A stretch of 14,712 nt of DNA from DASUSH01 sp036375215 (GTDB taxonomy: Bacteria > Actinomycetota > Thermoleophilia > Solirubrobacterales > 70-9). The notes beneath the pieces were generated by a model. That model did not search any database. It was not told where the DNA came from and saw only the letters and a list, made by a program, of their open reading frames with translations. A program made the position numbers and the translations under genes. Positions 8,894-14,389 of this stretch are shown piece after piece (within the stretch, counting starts at the first letter, position 1; the number at the start of each line of letters is the position of its first letter). The stretch is taken from the NCBI GenBank assembly GCA_036375215.1, contig DASUSH010000093.1, positions 1 through 14,712 on the forward strand. The letters are read 5' to 3'.

Positions 8894-8965
8894 CTCCGGG
8901 ACGAGGGATCCAACCTCGACTTCCAAGACCAAAACCTGGCGTGCTGGCGATTACACCATCCCGGA
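8894..8965 (-). tRNA. tRNA-Gln, anticodon UUG
   Basis: Read on the minus strand, 72 nt fold into a full cloverleaf. Acceptor TCCGGGA pairs with TCCCGGA (7 bp, starting U1-A72 as in glutamine tRNAs), with G73 as discriminator. The D arm is GTG...CAC, the anticodon stem CCAGG/CTTGG has one G-U pair, and the loop TTTTGGT carries anticodon TTG. The T stem CGAGG/CCTCG is perfect. The Levitt pair is A15-U48. The 3' CCA is not encoded (CTA follows G73). Oddities: the T loop reads TTGGATC instead of TTCRANY, giving G56, and the D loop has G18-C19 instead of G18-G19, so the tertiary 19-56 pair appears inverted but complementary. A candidate -10 (TAAGAT) lies 11 nt upstream. Confidence 0.9.
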
Positions 8966-8976
8966 TGGAGAACCCG

Positions 8977-8982
8977 ATCTTA
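8977..8982 (-). promoter_or_regulatory. -10 element TAAGAT upstream of tRNA-Gln
   Basis: TAAGAT on the minus strand ends 11 bases before the first base of the tRNA, a normal distance for a short 5' leader trimmed by RNase P. No consensus -35 is clear 17 bp upstream (CGGAAC at 9000-9005). Confidence 0.5.
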
Positions 8983-9018
8983 CGGCGCCGGATGCCGCAG
9001 TTCCGCCCGTCCGCTGTG

Positions 9019-9032
9019 CGAACATACGTTCG
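9019..9032. promoter_or_regulatory. LexA (SOS) box-like palindrome CGAACATACGTTCG
   Basis: CGAAC-ATAC-GTTCG matches the Gram-positive/actinobacterial LexA consensus (CGAAC-N4-GTTCG) in both half-sites, and the outer bases are partly symmetric (G...A). It contains TACGTT (9025-9030) on the plus strand, which ends seven bases before an ATG at 9038, and TATGTT (9026 down to 9021) on the minus strand. LexA binding would therefore cover a -10 element in either direction. The ATG at 9038 opens a 77-codon frame that overlaps the start of glmU and has poor third-position GC, so what the box controls is unclear: a short peptide, a small RNA, a transcript into glmU, or a minus-strand transcript into tRNA-Gln. 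Confidence 0.6.
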
Positions 9033-9123
9033 ACGAGATGCCTTGGAAGCCCAACACCACCCGAGACGGACCAGAGGCTGCGCTTGGCGGCGTGAGCGCC
9101 GGAATCGACGGTTGGGCGCGTGA

Positions 9124-9156
9124 CGCTCGCCGGCCCTGCCGCCCTCCAGGCGAGCG
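9124..9156. repeat. inverted repeat, 8-bp perfect stem upstream of glmU
   Basis: CGCTCGCC (9124-9131) pairs exactly with GGCGAGCG (9149-9156) around a 17-base C-rich loop. It lies between the LexA-like box and the glmU -10. It could end a short transcript from the SOS-like promoter or be an operator; in GC-rich DNA a chance origin cannot be excluded. Confidence 0.4.
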
Positions 9157-9183
9157 GTTCGAGCACCGCGCGGCGCTAGCTCT

Positions 9184-9189
9184 TACGAT
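9184..9189 (+). promoter_or_regulatory. -10 element TACGAT of a leaderless-type promoter for glmU
   Basis: TACGAT ends six bases before the GTG start of glmU at 9196 and there is no Shine-Dalgarno between. A leaderless glmU-prs mRNA is the simplest reading. No -35 consensus is evident at 17-bp spacing. Confidence 0.5.
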
Positions 9190-9195
9190 TCCGCC

Positions 9196-10602
9196 GTGCC
9201 GACCTCCCCAACCGTCCTCGTCATGGCCGCCGGCGAGGGGACGCGCATGCGCTCCTCGCTGCCCAAGGTGATGCACCCGCTGTGCGGACGACCGCTCGTC
9301 GCCTGGCCCGTGCTCGCCGCCCGCGAGGCCGGCGCCGGCCGGGTCGCCGTCATCGCCTCGCCCGGCCACGATCTCTCCGCGGCCCTGCCCGCGGGCACCG
9401 AGACCATCATCCAGCCCGAGGCGAACGGCACGGGCGGCGCGGTCCTCGCCGCGATCGATGTGATCCGCGAGTCCGAGACGGTCGTCGTCCTCTCCGGCGA
9501 CAGCCCGCTCGTCACCGCCGAGGTGATCGCGCGCCTGCTCGGCGCCCACGAGGAGGCCGGGGCCGCGGCCACCGTGATGACCGCCGAGATGGACGAGCCC
9601 GGCAGCTATGGCCGCATCGTCCGCGACGAGGCCGGCGACATCGCCCGCATCGTCGAGGCCAAGGATTCGGCCGGCGACGCAAGCGGCGAGGAGCTCGCGA
9701 TCCGCGAGGTGAACACGGGCACCTACGTCTTCGCCGCGGGCCCCCTCGCCGAGGACCTCGGCCGGATCTCGAACGACAACGCCCAGGGCGAGTACTACCT
9801 CGGCGACGTGCTCCCCCTGATGCGCGAGGCGGGCCTCCGCGTCGCGGCACACCTCGAGCGCGAGCCCGGCGTGAACCTCGGCGTCAACACCCGCGCCGAC
9901 CTCGCCCTCGTCGGCGGCTACGCGCGGCGCGCGATCAACGATCGCCACATGCTGGCAGGCGTCACGATCACCGACCCCGAGGCCACCTGGATCGATGCCG
10001 ACGTCGAGATCGGCGTCGACGCCACGATCGAGCCCGGCTCCTACCTGCGCGGCGCCACGCGCGTCGCCTCCGGCGCCGTCGTCGGCCCGCACTCGACGAT
10101 CTCCGACACGACGGTCGGCGAAGGCGCCTCGGTCATCCGCTCCCACCTCCTCGAGTGCGACGTCGACGCGGGTTGCAACGTCGGCCCGTTCGCCTACCTG
10201 CGGCCCGGCGCGACCCTGCGAGACGGCGCCAAGGTCGGCGCCTTCGTCGAGGTCAAGAACTCCGAGATCGGCGCCGGCTCCAAGGTCCCGCACCTCTCTT
10301 ACGTCGGCGACGCCGACGTCGGCGCCGGCTCCAACCTCGGCGCCGGCACGGTCACCGCGAACTACGACGGGTTCCGCAAGAACCGGACTCGCATCGGCGA
10401 CCGCGTCCGGATCGGCGTTGACACGATGCTCGTCGCTCCGGTAAGCGTCGGTGACGATGCCTACACTGGCGCCGGTGCGGTGATCCGCGAAGACGTCCCG
10501 CCGGGCGCGCTCGGGGTGAGCGAGAACGCCCAGCGAAACGTCGAGGGTTTCGCCGAGCGCAAGGCCCAGGAAGCCGAGAAAGAGGACGACGAGAAGAGCT
10601 GA
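9196..10602 (+). CDS. glmU: bifunctional N-acetylglucosamine-1-phosphate uridyltransferase / glucosamine-1-phosphate acetyltransferase
   Basis: A 468-residue cytoplasmic enzyme of normal GlmU length. Residues about 5-235 are the pyrophosphorylase domain: AAGEGTRMRSSLPK (11-24), QPEANGTG (73-80), GD at 101-102 and the uridine-site VNTR near 230-233. Residues about 255-455 are the left-handed beta-helix acetyltransferase built from hexapeptide repeats, with the catalytic-type His366 in KVPHLSYVGDADVG and NYDG at 389-392. It makes UDP-GlcNAc from GlcN-1-P, acetyl-CoA and UTP for peptidoglycan and other envelope polymers. The acidic Lys/Glu-rich tail (457-468) is typical of actinobacterial forms. 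The GTG start is supported by the promoter position and leaves only six residues before the conserved first strand. The stop overlaps the prs start by one base (TGATG). Confidence 0.97.
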   Translation: MPTSPTVLVMAAGEGTRMRSSLPKVMHPLCGRPLVAWPVLAAREAGAGRVAVIASPGHDLSAALPAGTETIIQPEANGTGGAVLAAIDVIRESETVVVLSGDSPLVTAEVIARLLGAHEEAGAAATVMTAEMDEPGSYGRIVRDEAGDIARIVEAKDSAGDASGEELAIREVNTGTYVFAAGPLAEDLGRISNDNAQGEYYLGDVLPLMREAGLRVAAHLEREPGVNLGVNTRADLALVGGYARRAINDRHMLAGVTITDPEATWIDADVEIGVDATIEPGSYLRGATRVASGAVVGPHSTISDTTVGEGASVIRSHLLECDVDAGCNVGPFAYLRPGATLRDGAKVGAFVEVKNSEIGAGSKVPHLSYVGDADVGAGSNLGAGTVTANYDGFRKNRTRIGDRVRIGVDTMLVAPVSVGDDAYTGAGAVIREDVPPGALGVSENAQRNVEGFAERKAQEAEKEDDEKS

Positions 10603-11633
10603 TGGCGACGGTTGAGGAACGCCCCGAGGCCGTGAGCTCGATCGTCCACGAGTACAACAAGCGGCTGATGGTCTTCGGCGGCCGCGCCTCCGGCGAGCTC
10701 GCCGCCCGGATCGCCGAGCGCCTCGACGTCGACCTCGGCTCCGCGACGCTCAAGACCTTCTCCAACGGCGAGGTCTACTGCCGATTCGAGGAGTCGATCC
10801 GCGGCGCCGACGTCTTCCTGGTCCAGTCCACCGCCTCCAACGAGGCGAACGGGATGACGGCCAACGACGCGCTCATGGAGCTCCTGACCATGGTCGACGC
10901 CGCCCAGGGCGCCTCCGCCCACCGGATCATCGCGGTCATGCCCTGGTACGGCTACTCGCGCCAGGACAAGAAGTCGGCCCCGCGCGAGCCGATCTCGGCC
11001 CGCGTCGTCGCCCGCTGCCTCGAGACCGTCGGGGTCGACCGCGTCCTCACGATGGACCTCCACTCCGGCCAGGTCCAGGGCTTCTTCGAGATCCCGGTCG
11101 ACCACATGACCGCGATGCCGATGCTCACCCAGTACTTCCTCGATCAGCACTTCGATGACGAGCTCGTCGTCGTCTCCCCGGATGCCGGCCGGGTGAAGAT
11201 GGCGCGCAACTTCGCCCGCAAGATCGGCACCCACTGGGCGGTCATGGAGAAGGAGCGCCCGGCCCAGCAGGTCGCCGAGATCGGGTACGTGGTCGGCGAC
11301 GTGAAGGACAAGATCGCGATCCTCGCCGACGACATGATCGACACCGCCGGCACGCTGTGCGCCGCCGCCCGCACCGTCCTCGACGAGGGCGCGGCGAGCG
11401 TGATCGCGTGCGCCACCCACGGCGTCTTCTCCGGCCCCGCCTACGAGCGACTCCCCTACGAGGAGTCCGGCATCGAGCGGATCATCGTCACCGACACGAT
11501 CCCGCTGCGGCCCGGCGCGCCGGACAACATCCACGTCCTCTCCGCGGCCCAGACCCTCGCCGACTCGATCCGCCGCATCTTCGCCGACGACTCCGTCTCG
11601 GAGATCTTCGCCGGCGAGAACCAGCTCTTCTAG
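10602..11633 (+). CDS. prs: ribose-phosphate pyrophosphokinase (PRPP synthetase), class I
   Basis: A 343-residue enzyme that transfers pyrophosphate from ATP to ribose-5-phosphate, giving PRPP for purine, pyrimidine, histidine, tryptophan, NAD and decaprenyl-phosphoribose synthesis. Conserved parts are FSNGEVYCRFEESIRG (53-68), the flexible catalytic loop PWYGYSRQDKKSAPREPIS (114-132), MDLHSGQVQGFF (151-162) and the PRPP-binding loop DDMIDTAGTL (243-252). The ATG overlaps the glmU stop as TGATG, so translation is coupled; a second ATG at 10668 would remove 22 poorly conserved residues and is less likely. glmU-prs is a long-standing actinobacterial and Gram-positive gene pair. Nothing essential looks missing. 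Confidence 0.97.
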   Translation: MATVEERPEAVSSIVHEYNKRLMVFGGRASGELAARIAERLDVDLGSATLKTFSNGEVYCRFEESIRGADVFLVQSTASNEANGMTANDALMELLTMVDAAQGASAHRIIAVMPWYGYSRQDKKSAPREPISARVVARCLETVGVDRVLTMDLHSGQVQGFFEIPVDHMTAMPMLTQYFLDQHFDDELVVVSPDAGRVKMARNFARKIGTHWAVMEKERPAQQVAEIGYVVGDVKDKIAILADDMIDTAGTLCAAARTVLDEGAASVIACATHGVFSGPAYERLPYEESGIERIIVTDTIPLRPGAPDNIHVLSAAQTLADSIRRIFADDSVSEIFAGENQLF

Positions 11634-11641
11634 GCGGCCGG

Positions 11642-12055
11642 GTGCGGGACCCGGACGAGCGGATCCTCGCCCGGCTCCGCGCGGGGATCGAGTCCTGGAA
11701 CCAGGGCCTGCTCTCCAGCGCGCCCGGGATCTGGCACGACGACATCCTCTGGGTCGAGCCCCCCGGCTTCCCGGACGCCGGCACTCACCGCGGCCGCGAT
11801 GCCTGCGTCGCGAGGATGCGCGAGCGCCTCGACCTGCTCGGCGCGGTCCAGATCGACGTCGTCCGCGGCGAGGCCCGCGGCAAGCGGTTCCTGATCGAGG
11901 TCGTCGTCCGCGGCCAGGGCGCCGCCAGCGGCGCCCCGGCGCAGCAGCCCGAATACTGGGTCTATGAGTTCGCCGAGGACCGCCGCGTCCTCCTCTGGCT
12001 CGAGTTCCTCGATCGCGACCAGGCGCTCGTCGCGCTCGCCGAGGGCGCCGGCTGA
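11642..12055 (+). CDS. small NTF2/SnoaL-like protein
   Basis: A 137-residue soluble protein with the pattern of the SnoaL/NTF2-like fold: an N-terminal helix (RILARLRAGIESWN), then IWHDDILWVEPPGFPDAGTHRGRDACVARM, a common opening of these cone-shaped alpha-beta barrels, and closing beta strands EYWVYEF and RRVLLWLEFLD. Members include polyketide cyclases, dehydratases and many ligand-binding proteins of unknown role, so no reaction can be assigned. GTG at 11642, eight bases after the prs stop, is the first plausible start. There is no clear Shine-Dalgarno, so re-initiation after prs is likely. The reading frame is also open far upstream inside prs, but that part is out of phase with prs and not credible. 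Confidence 0.65.
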   Translation: MRDPDERILARLRAGIESWNQGLLSSAPGIWHDDILWVEPPGFPDAGTHRGRDACVARMRERLDLLGAVQIDVVRGEARGKRFLIEVVVRGQGAASGAPAQQPEYWVYEFAEDRRVLLWLEFLDRDQALVALAEGAG

Positions 12056-12072
12056 TTGATCCGAATGGCGTC

Positions 12073-12092
12073 AGCGGTTCAGCTGAACCGCT
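12073..12092. terminator. perfect 20-bp palindrome between convergent genes
   Basis: AGCGGTTCAGCTGAACCGCT is an exact 20-bp dyad, foldable as an 8-bp stem with an AGCT loop. It lies 18 bp after the end of the glmU-prs operon, facing the end of the convergent gene at 12246. There is no U tract on either strand. A bidirectional Rho-assisted terminator or a protein-binding palindrome are both possible. Confidence 0.5.
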
Positions 12093-12175
12093 TCACGTCA
12101 CGGGAAGCCACGCAGGTCCCGCGAAGCCGGACGCGATCTCCCGCCGACGGGTGCGCGCGCGGTCAACTCGTGCGA

Positions 12176-12200
12176 TCCGTGTCCGAGGGGTGGACACGGA
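12176..12200. terminator. 9-bp stem-loop between convergent genes
   Basis: TCCGTGTCC (12176-12184) pairs perfectly with GGACACGGA (12192-12200) around a seven-base loop. It sits about 45 bp past the stop of the minus-strand lipoprotein-like gene and may end that transcript. No T-rich tract follows on either strand. Confidence 0.45.
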
Positions 12201-12245
12201 GCGCATAACCCCGCTCATCCGGCCTCGCCCAACCGCCGGTCGCGG

Positions 12246-12665
12246 CTAGTCCCCGAGCCCCGAGACCTTCCAGGAGCCCTCGCTCTCGACGAGCTCGAAC
12301 GAGCTCTCCTGCGCCTCCGCGCCGGCCCTGCGCACCTCGGTCTCGGCGACCGCCTTCGGCCCGCTGACGCGCACGTTCGTCACCTCGATCGAGACGTCGC
12401 CGCCCTCGCCGGCGATCGCTCCGATCTGCTCGGAGCAGGCGTCGCCGCCGAGCTGCGAGGCGAGCTCGTCGGTGAGCGCGCCGCACGCCGCCTCGAAGTC
12501 GCCGGACCCGATCGCCCCGACGAACTCGTCGGCCGCCGCGCGGGCCGCCTCGACCGGGTCGGGCTCGTCGTCGCCGCCGCAGCCGGCGCCCGCGAAGGCG
12601 ACGGCGGCCGTGATCGCGGCAGCGAGCGCCACGCGCCCGAGCGTCGTCCTCGTCCCGTGCCCCAT
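12246..12665 (-). CDS. small exported protein, probable lipoprotein, unknown function
   Basis: A 139-residue protein with a signal peptide (charged RTTLGR, then hydrophobic VALAAAITAAVAFAGAG) ending at Cys29 in GAGCGGDDEPDP. The Cys followed by Gly-Gly and an acidic linker looks like a lipoprotein, but the -3 residue is Gly instead of Leu, so the lipobox is weak. The rest (DEFVGAIGSGDFEAACGALT, then three or four beta strands and VESEGSWKVSGLGD) resembles DUF4878 or NTF2-like small lipoproteins, in which the terminal SW-K-V strand is common. Two further Cys residues (about 61 and 76) could form a disulfide. The gene is divergent from the phosphodiesterase gene with only 26 bp between the start codons. 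No function can be assigned. Confidence 0.75.
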   Translation of the reverse strand: MGHGTRTTLGRVALAAAITAAVAFAGAGCGGDDEPDPVEAARAAADEFVGAIGSGDFEAACGALTDELASQLGGDACSEQIGAIAGEGGDVSIEVTNVRVSGPKAVAETEVRRAGAEAQESSFELVESEGSWKVSGLGD

Positions 12666-12674
12666 CGGCGCGCC

Positions 12675-12684
12675 ACTCTACATT
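12675..12684. promoter_or_regulatory. overlapping divergent -10 elements
   Basis: TACATT (12679-12684, plus) ends seven bases before the ATG at 12692. TAGAGT (12680 down to 12675, minus) ends nine bases before the ATG at 12665. The two hexamers share two base pairs, so polymerase can melt this spot for only one direction at a time. No Shine-Dalgarno precedes either gene. Confidence 0.5.
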
Positions 12685-12691
12685 TGCGCCG

Positions 12692-13540
12692 ATGGGGACG
12701 GGCGAGGAACCGAGGCCGCTGCTCCGGATCGGGCACAAAGGCGCCGACGCGGTCGTCCCCGGCAACACGATCGCGAGCTTCGAGCGCGCCGTCGAGATCG
12801 GCGTCGACGTCGTCGAGCTCGACGTCCTGCGACCGCGCTCCGACTTCCCCGGCGGGGCCGACTGGCGCGATGCCGAGGCCGGCCCCGCGGACGCCGGGGC
12901 CGACCCGCTGCTCGTGGCCCACGACTGGGCCGCCGCCGAGCGCGGCGACCCGCTGACCCTCGCCGAGGCGCTCGACGCCTTCGCCCGGCCACCCCTCGAC
13001 CGGGTCGGGCTCGACCTCGACCTGAAGATCGCGGGCCGCGAGGACGAGGTGATCGCGGCGCTCCGCGAGCGGGAGCTCACCGGGCGGGCGATGATCTCGA
13101 CGATGGAGATCGCGAGCTCCCGCCGCGTCCGCGAGCTTGCCCCCGGCCTGCGCGCCGGCTGGACCTTCCCCCGCGCGACCCGGGCCTGGGACCGCAAGCG
13201 GTGGGCGCGGCCCGTCCTGATCGCCGCGGTCGCGGCGATGCGCCGCCGCCTGCCCTCGCTGGCGGCGAGGCGGCTGCCCGAGCTGGGCGTGCACGCGATG
13301 TGGGTCTACCACCCGCTCGTCACCGAGCGCCTCGCCCGCGCCTGCGGCGCCGCCGGCGTCGAGCTCTACGCCTGGACTGTCGACGACCTCGCGCGGATGC
13401 GCGAGCTCGTCGCGATCGGCGTCGACGGGATCGTCACCAACGACCCCCGGCTGTTCGTGGAGCTCGGCGCGCCGACGCGAGCTACGCGGTCCGCGGAGCG
13501 CCTCGGGTCCGCACCGCGGACTCCAGGTCCGCCTCCGTGA
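12692..13540 (+). CDS. glycerophosphodiester phosphodiesterase family protein
   Basis: A 282-residue GDPD-fold (TIM barrel) protein. Conserved parts are IGHKGADAVVPGNT (13-26), VDVVELDV (38-45) with metal ligands E42 and D44, LLVAHD with catalytic-type His77, LDLDLK (107-112), and the closing LYAWTVDD and GIVTNDP motifs (225-232, 246-252). Such enzymes cleave glycerophosphodiesters or related lipid head groups to glycerol-3-phosphate and alcohol. Differences from the usual HRG and PENT sequences (HKG, and PGNT with Gly for Glu) plus Asp110 where an acidic Glu is usual suggest a divergent substrate. No signal peptide is seen, so it is probably cytoplasmic. The ATG lies at a leaderless-type promoter. 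Its 3' end overlaps the convergent gene by 59 bp. Confidence 0.85.
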   Translation: MGTGEEPRPLLRIGHKGADAVVPGNTIASFERAVEIGVDVVELDVLRPRSDFPGGADWRDAEAGPADAGADPLLVAHDWAAAERGDPLTLAEALDAFARPPLDRVGLDLDLKIAGREDEVIAALRERELTGRAMISTMEIASSRRVRELAPGLRAGWTFPRATRAWDRKRWARPVLIAAVAAMRRRLPSLAARRLPELGVHAMWVYHPLVTERLARACGAAGVELYAWTVDDLARMRELVAIGVDGIVTNDPRLFVELGAPTRATRSAERLGSAPRTPGPPP

Positions 13541-14330
13541 ACGCGGCGGTCGTCTCGCCGTTCGCCGCGTAGCGGTAGAGGGCGACGCCGAAGACCCCGC
13601 GCATCGTGCGCACGACGAAGGAGCTGACCAGGAAGACGACGAGGCCGATCGCGACCAGCACGCCGCCCGCCGCCATCTCCTCGCCGCCGCCGTCGCTGAT
13701 CCACAAGAGGACGCCGACCGCGATCAGCGCGATCGCCGGCAGGAAGCCGACCAGGAAGACGATCCCGCCGATCGCGACGTTGCCGGTCACCTGACCGGCC
13801 CAGCGCTCCCGGAACAGGTGCGCCGAGCGCTTGAGCGTCGATAACGCGCTCGTGCCCTCGAAGGCGATCACGGGAACGGCGAGGAACGTGATCAGGTCCC
13901 ACGCGCCGTTCAGCAGGCTCGCGACGATCTGCTCGCCGAGCTCGCCGAAGTACTGGATCGCCGCGACGACGAGGCTGACCGCGGTCGAGACCGCAGCCCA
14001 GCCGGCGATCGAGCCGAAGCGCGCGCGGGCGGCGGCGAGTCCGTCGCCGACGGTCGCGTCGCGGCCGTGGAAGATCGCGTCCGCGGTCGCCGCCAGCCCG
14101 ACCGAGAAGTAGAGGCCGACGAGGCTCGTGAGATAGAGCCCGGCGACGAGCAGGATCACGCCGACGCCGTACTCCTGGATGTCGAGCAGGACGATGGCGG
14201 CGATCACCACCGCGAGCGCAGGCAGCGAAGCGAGGGTGCCGTAGACCGGAAAGCGGAAGAGCTCCCTGTGCTCGCGCAGGAGCGCCCAGCTCTTCTTGGT
14301 CAGCTCCCAGCCCAGTTTGATCTTTCGCAT
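13482..14330 (-). CDS. multi-pass membrane protein, DUF6159-like
   Basis: A 282-residue protein with about six hydrophobic segments (31-50, 56-80, 106-128, 144-157, 184-212, 220-242). The N-terminal amphipathic stretch KLGWELTKKSWALLREHREL followed by FPVYG is what I associate with the DUF6159/YciC-like family of unknown function; this is from memory. The middle SALSTLKRSAHLFRERW is a conserved cytoplasmic-looking loop. It has a good ribosome binding site (GGAGG in reverse orientation, just upstream of the ATG). The probable -10 TAGGCT (14365 down to 14360) gives a leader of about 22 nt. Its last 59 bp overlap the phosphodiesterase gene tail to tail, so antisense contact of the two mRNAs is possible. 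No enzymatic motif is present. Confidence 0.8.
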   Translation of the reverse strand: MRKIKLGWELTKKSWALLREHRELFRFPVYGTLASLPALAVVIAAIVLLDIQEYGVGVILLVAGLYLTSLVGLYFSVGLAATADAIFHGRDATVGDGLAAARARFGSIAGWAAVSTAVSLVVAAIQYFGELGEQIVASLLNGAWDLITFLAVPVIAFEGTSALSTLKRSAHLFRERWAGQVTGNVAIGGIVFLVGFLPAIALIAVGVLLWISDGGGEEMAAGGVLVAIGLVVFLVSSFVVRTMRGVFGVALYRYAANGETTAAFTEADLESAVRTRGAPRTA

Positions 14331-14358
14331 CAGCCTCGCCTCCGGTCGACCGCGGTGG

Positions 14359-14381
14359 CAGCCTAATCGCTGGGTAGGCTG
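14359..14381. promoter_or_regulatory. symmetric divergent promoter: CAGCCTA-N9-TAGGCTG
   Basis: A 7-bp perfect inverted repeat with a nine-base spacer. Each arm contains TAGGCT, one reading left towards the DUF6159-like gene (start 14330, leader with Shine-Dalgarno) and one reading right towards the MFS gene (GTG nine bases after the hexamer). The same dyad could also be a regulator operator, which is common at divergent transporter genes. Confidence 0.45.
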
Positions 14382-14389
14382 GCGCCTTC

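Noticed and set aside
8834..8932. N-terminal extension of the ParB-like gene to 8932.
   Set aside because: It would translate through the 3' half of the tRNA-Gln gene and past the TAGCCT -10 element; GTG at 8833 fits the promoter.
9145..9175. Sequence around GCGGTTCGAGCACCGC looks like a tRNA T arm.
   Set aside because: The loop would need eight bases and no acceptor, D or anticodon arm can be built around it.
9038..9271. A 77-codon plus-strand frame starting at the ATG seven bases after the LexA-like -10.
   Set aside because: It overlaps the glmU start by 76 bp, has poor third-position GC for this genome, is Pro/Arg-rich at the end and shows no motif. Kept only as a possible product in the SOS finding.
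8980..10293. 437-codon minus-strand frame across glmU.
   Set aside because: Antisense to a firmly identified gene; composition (Arg, Asp, Gly, Ala, Val runs) is the usual shadow of high-GC coding DNA.
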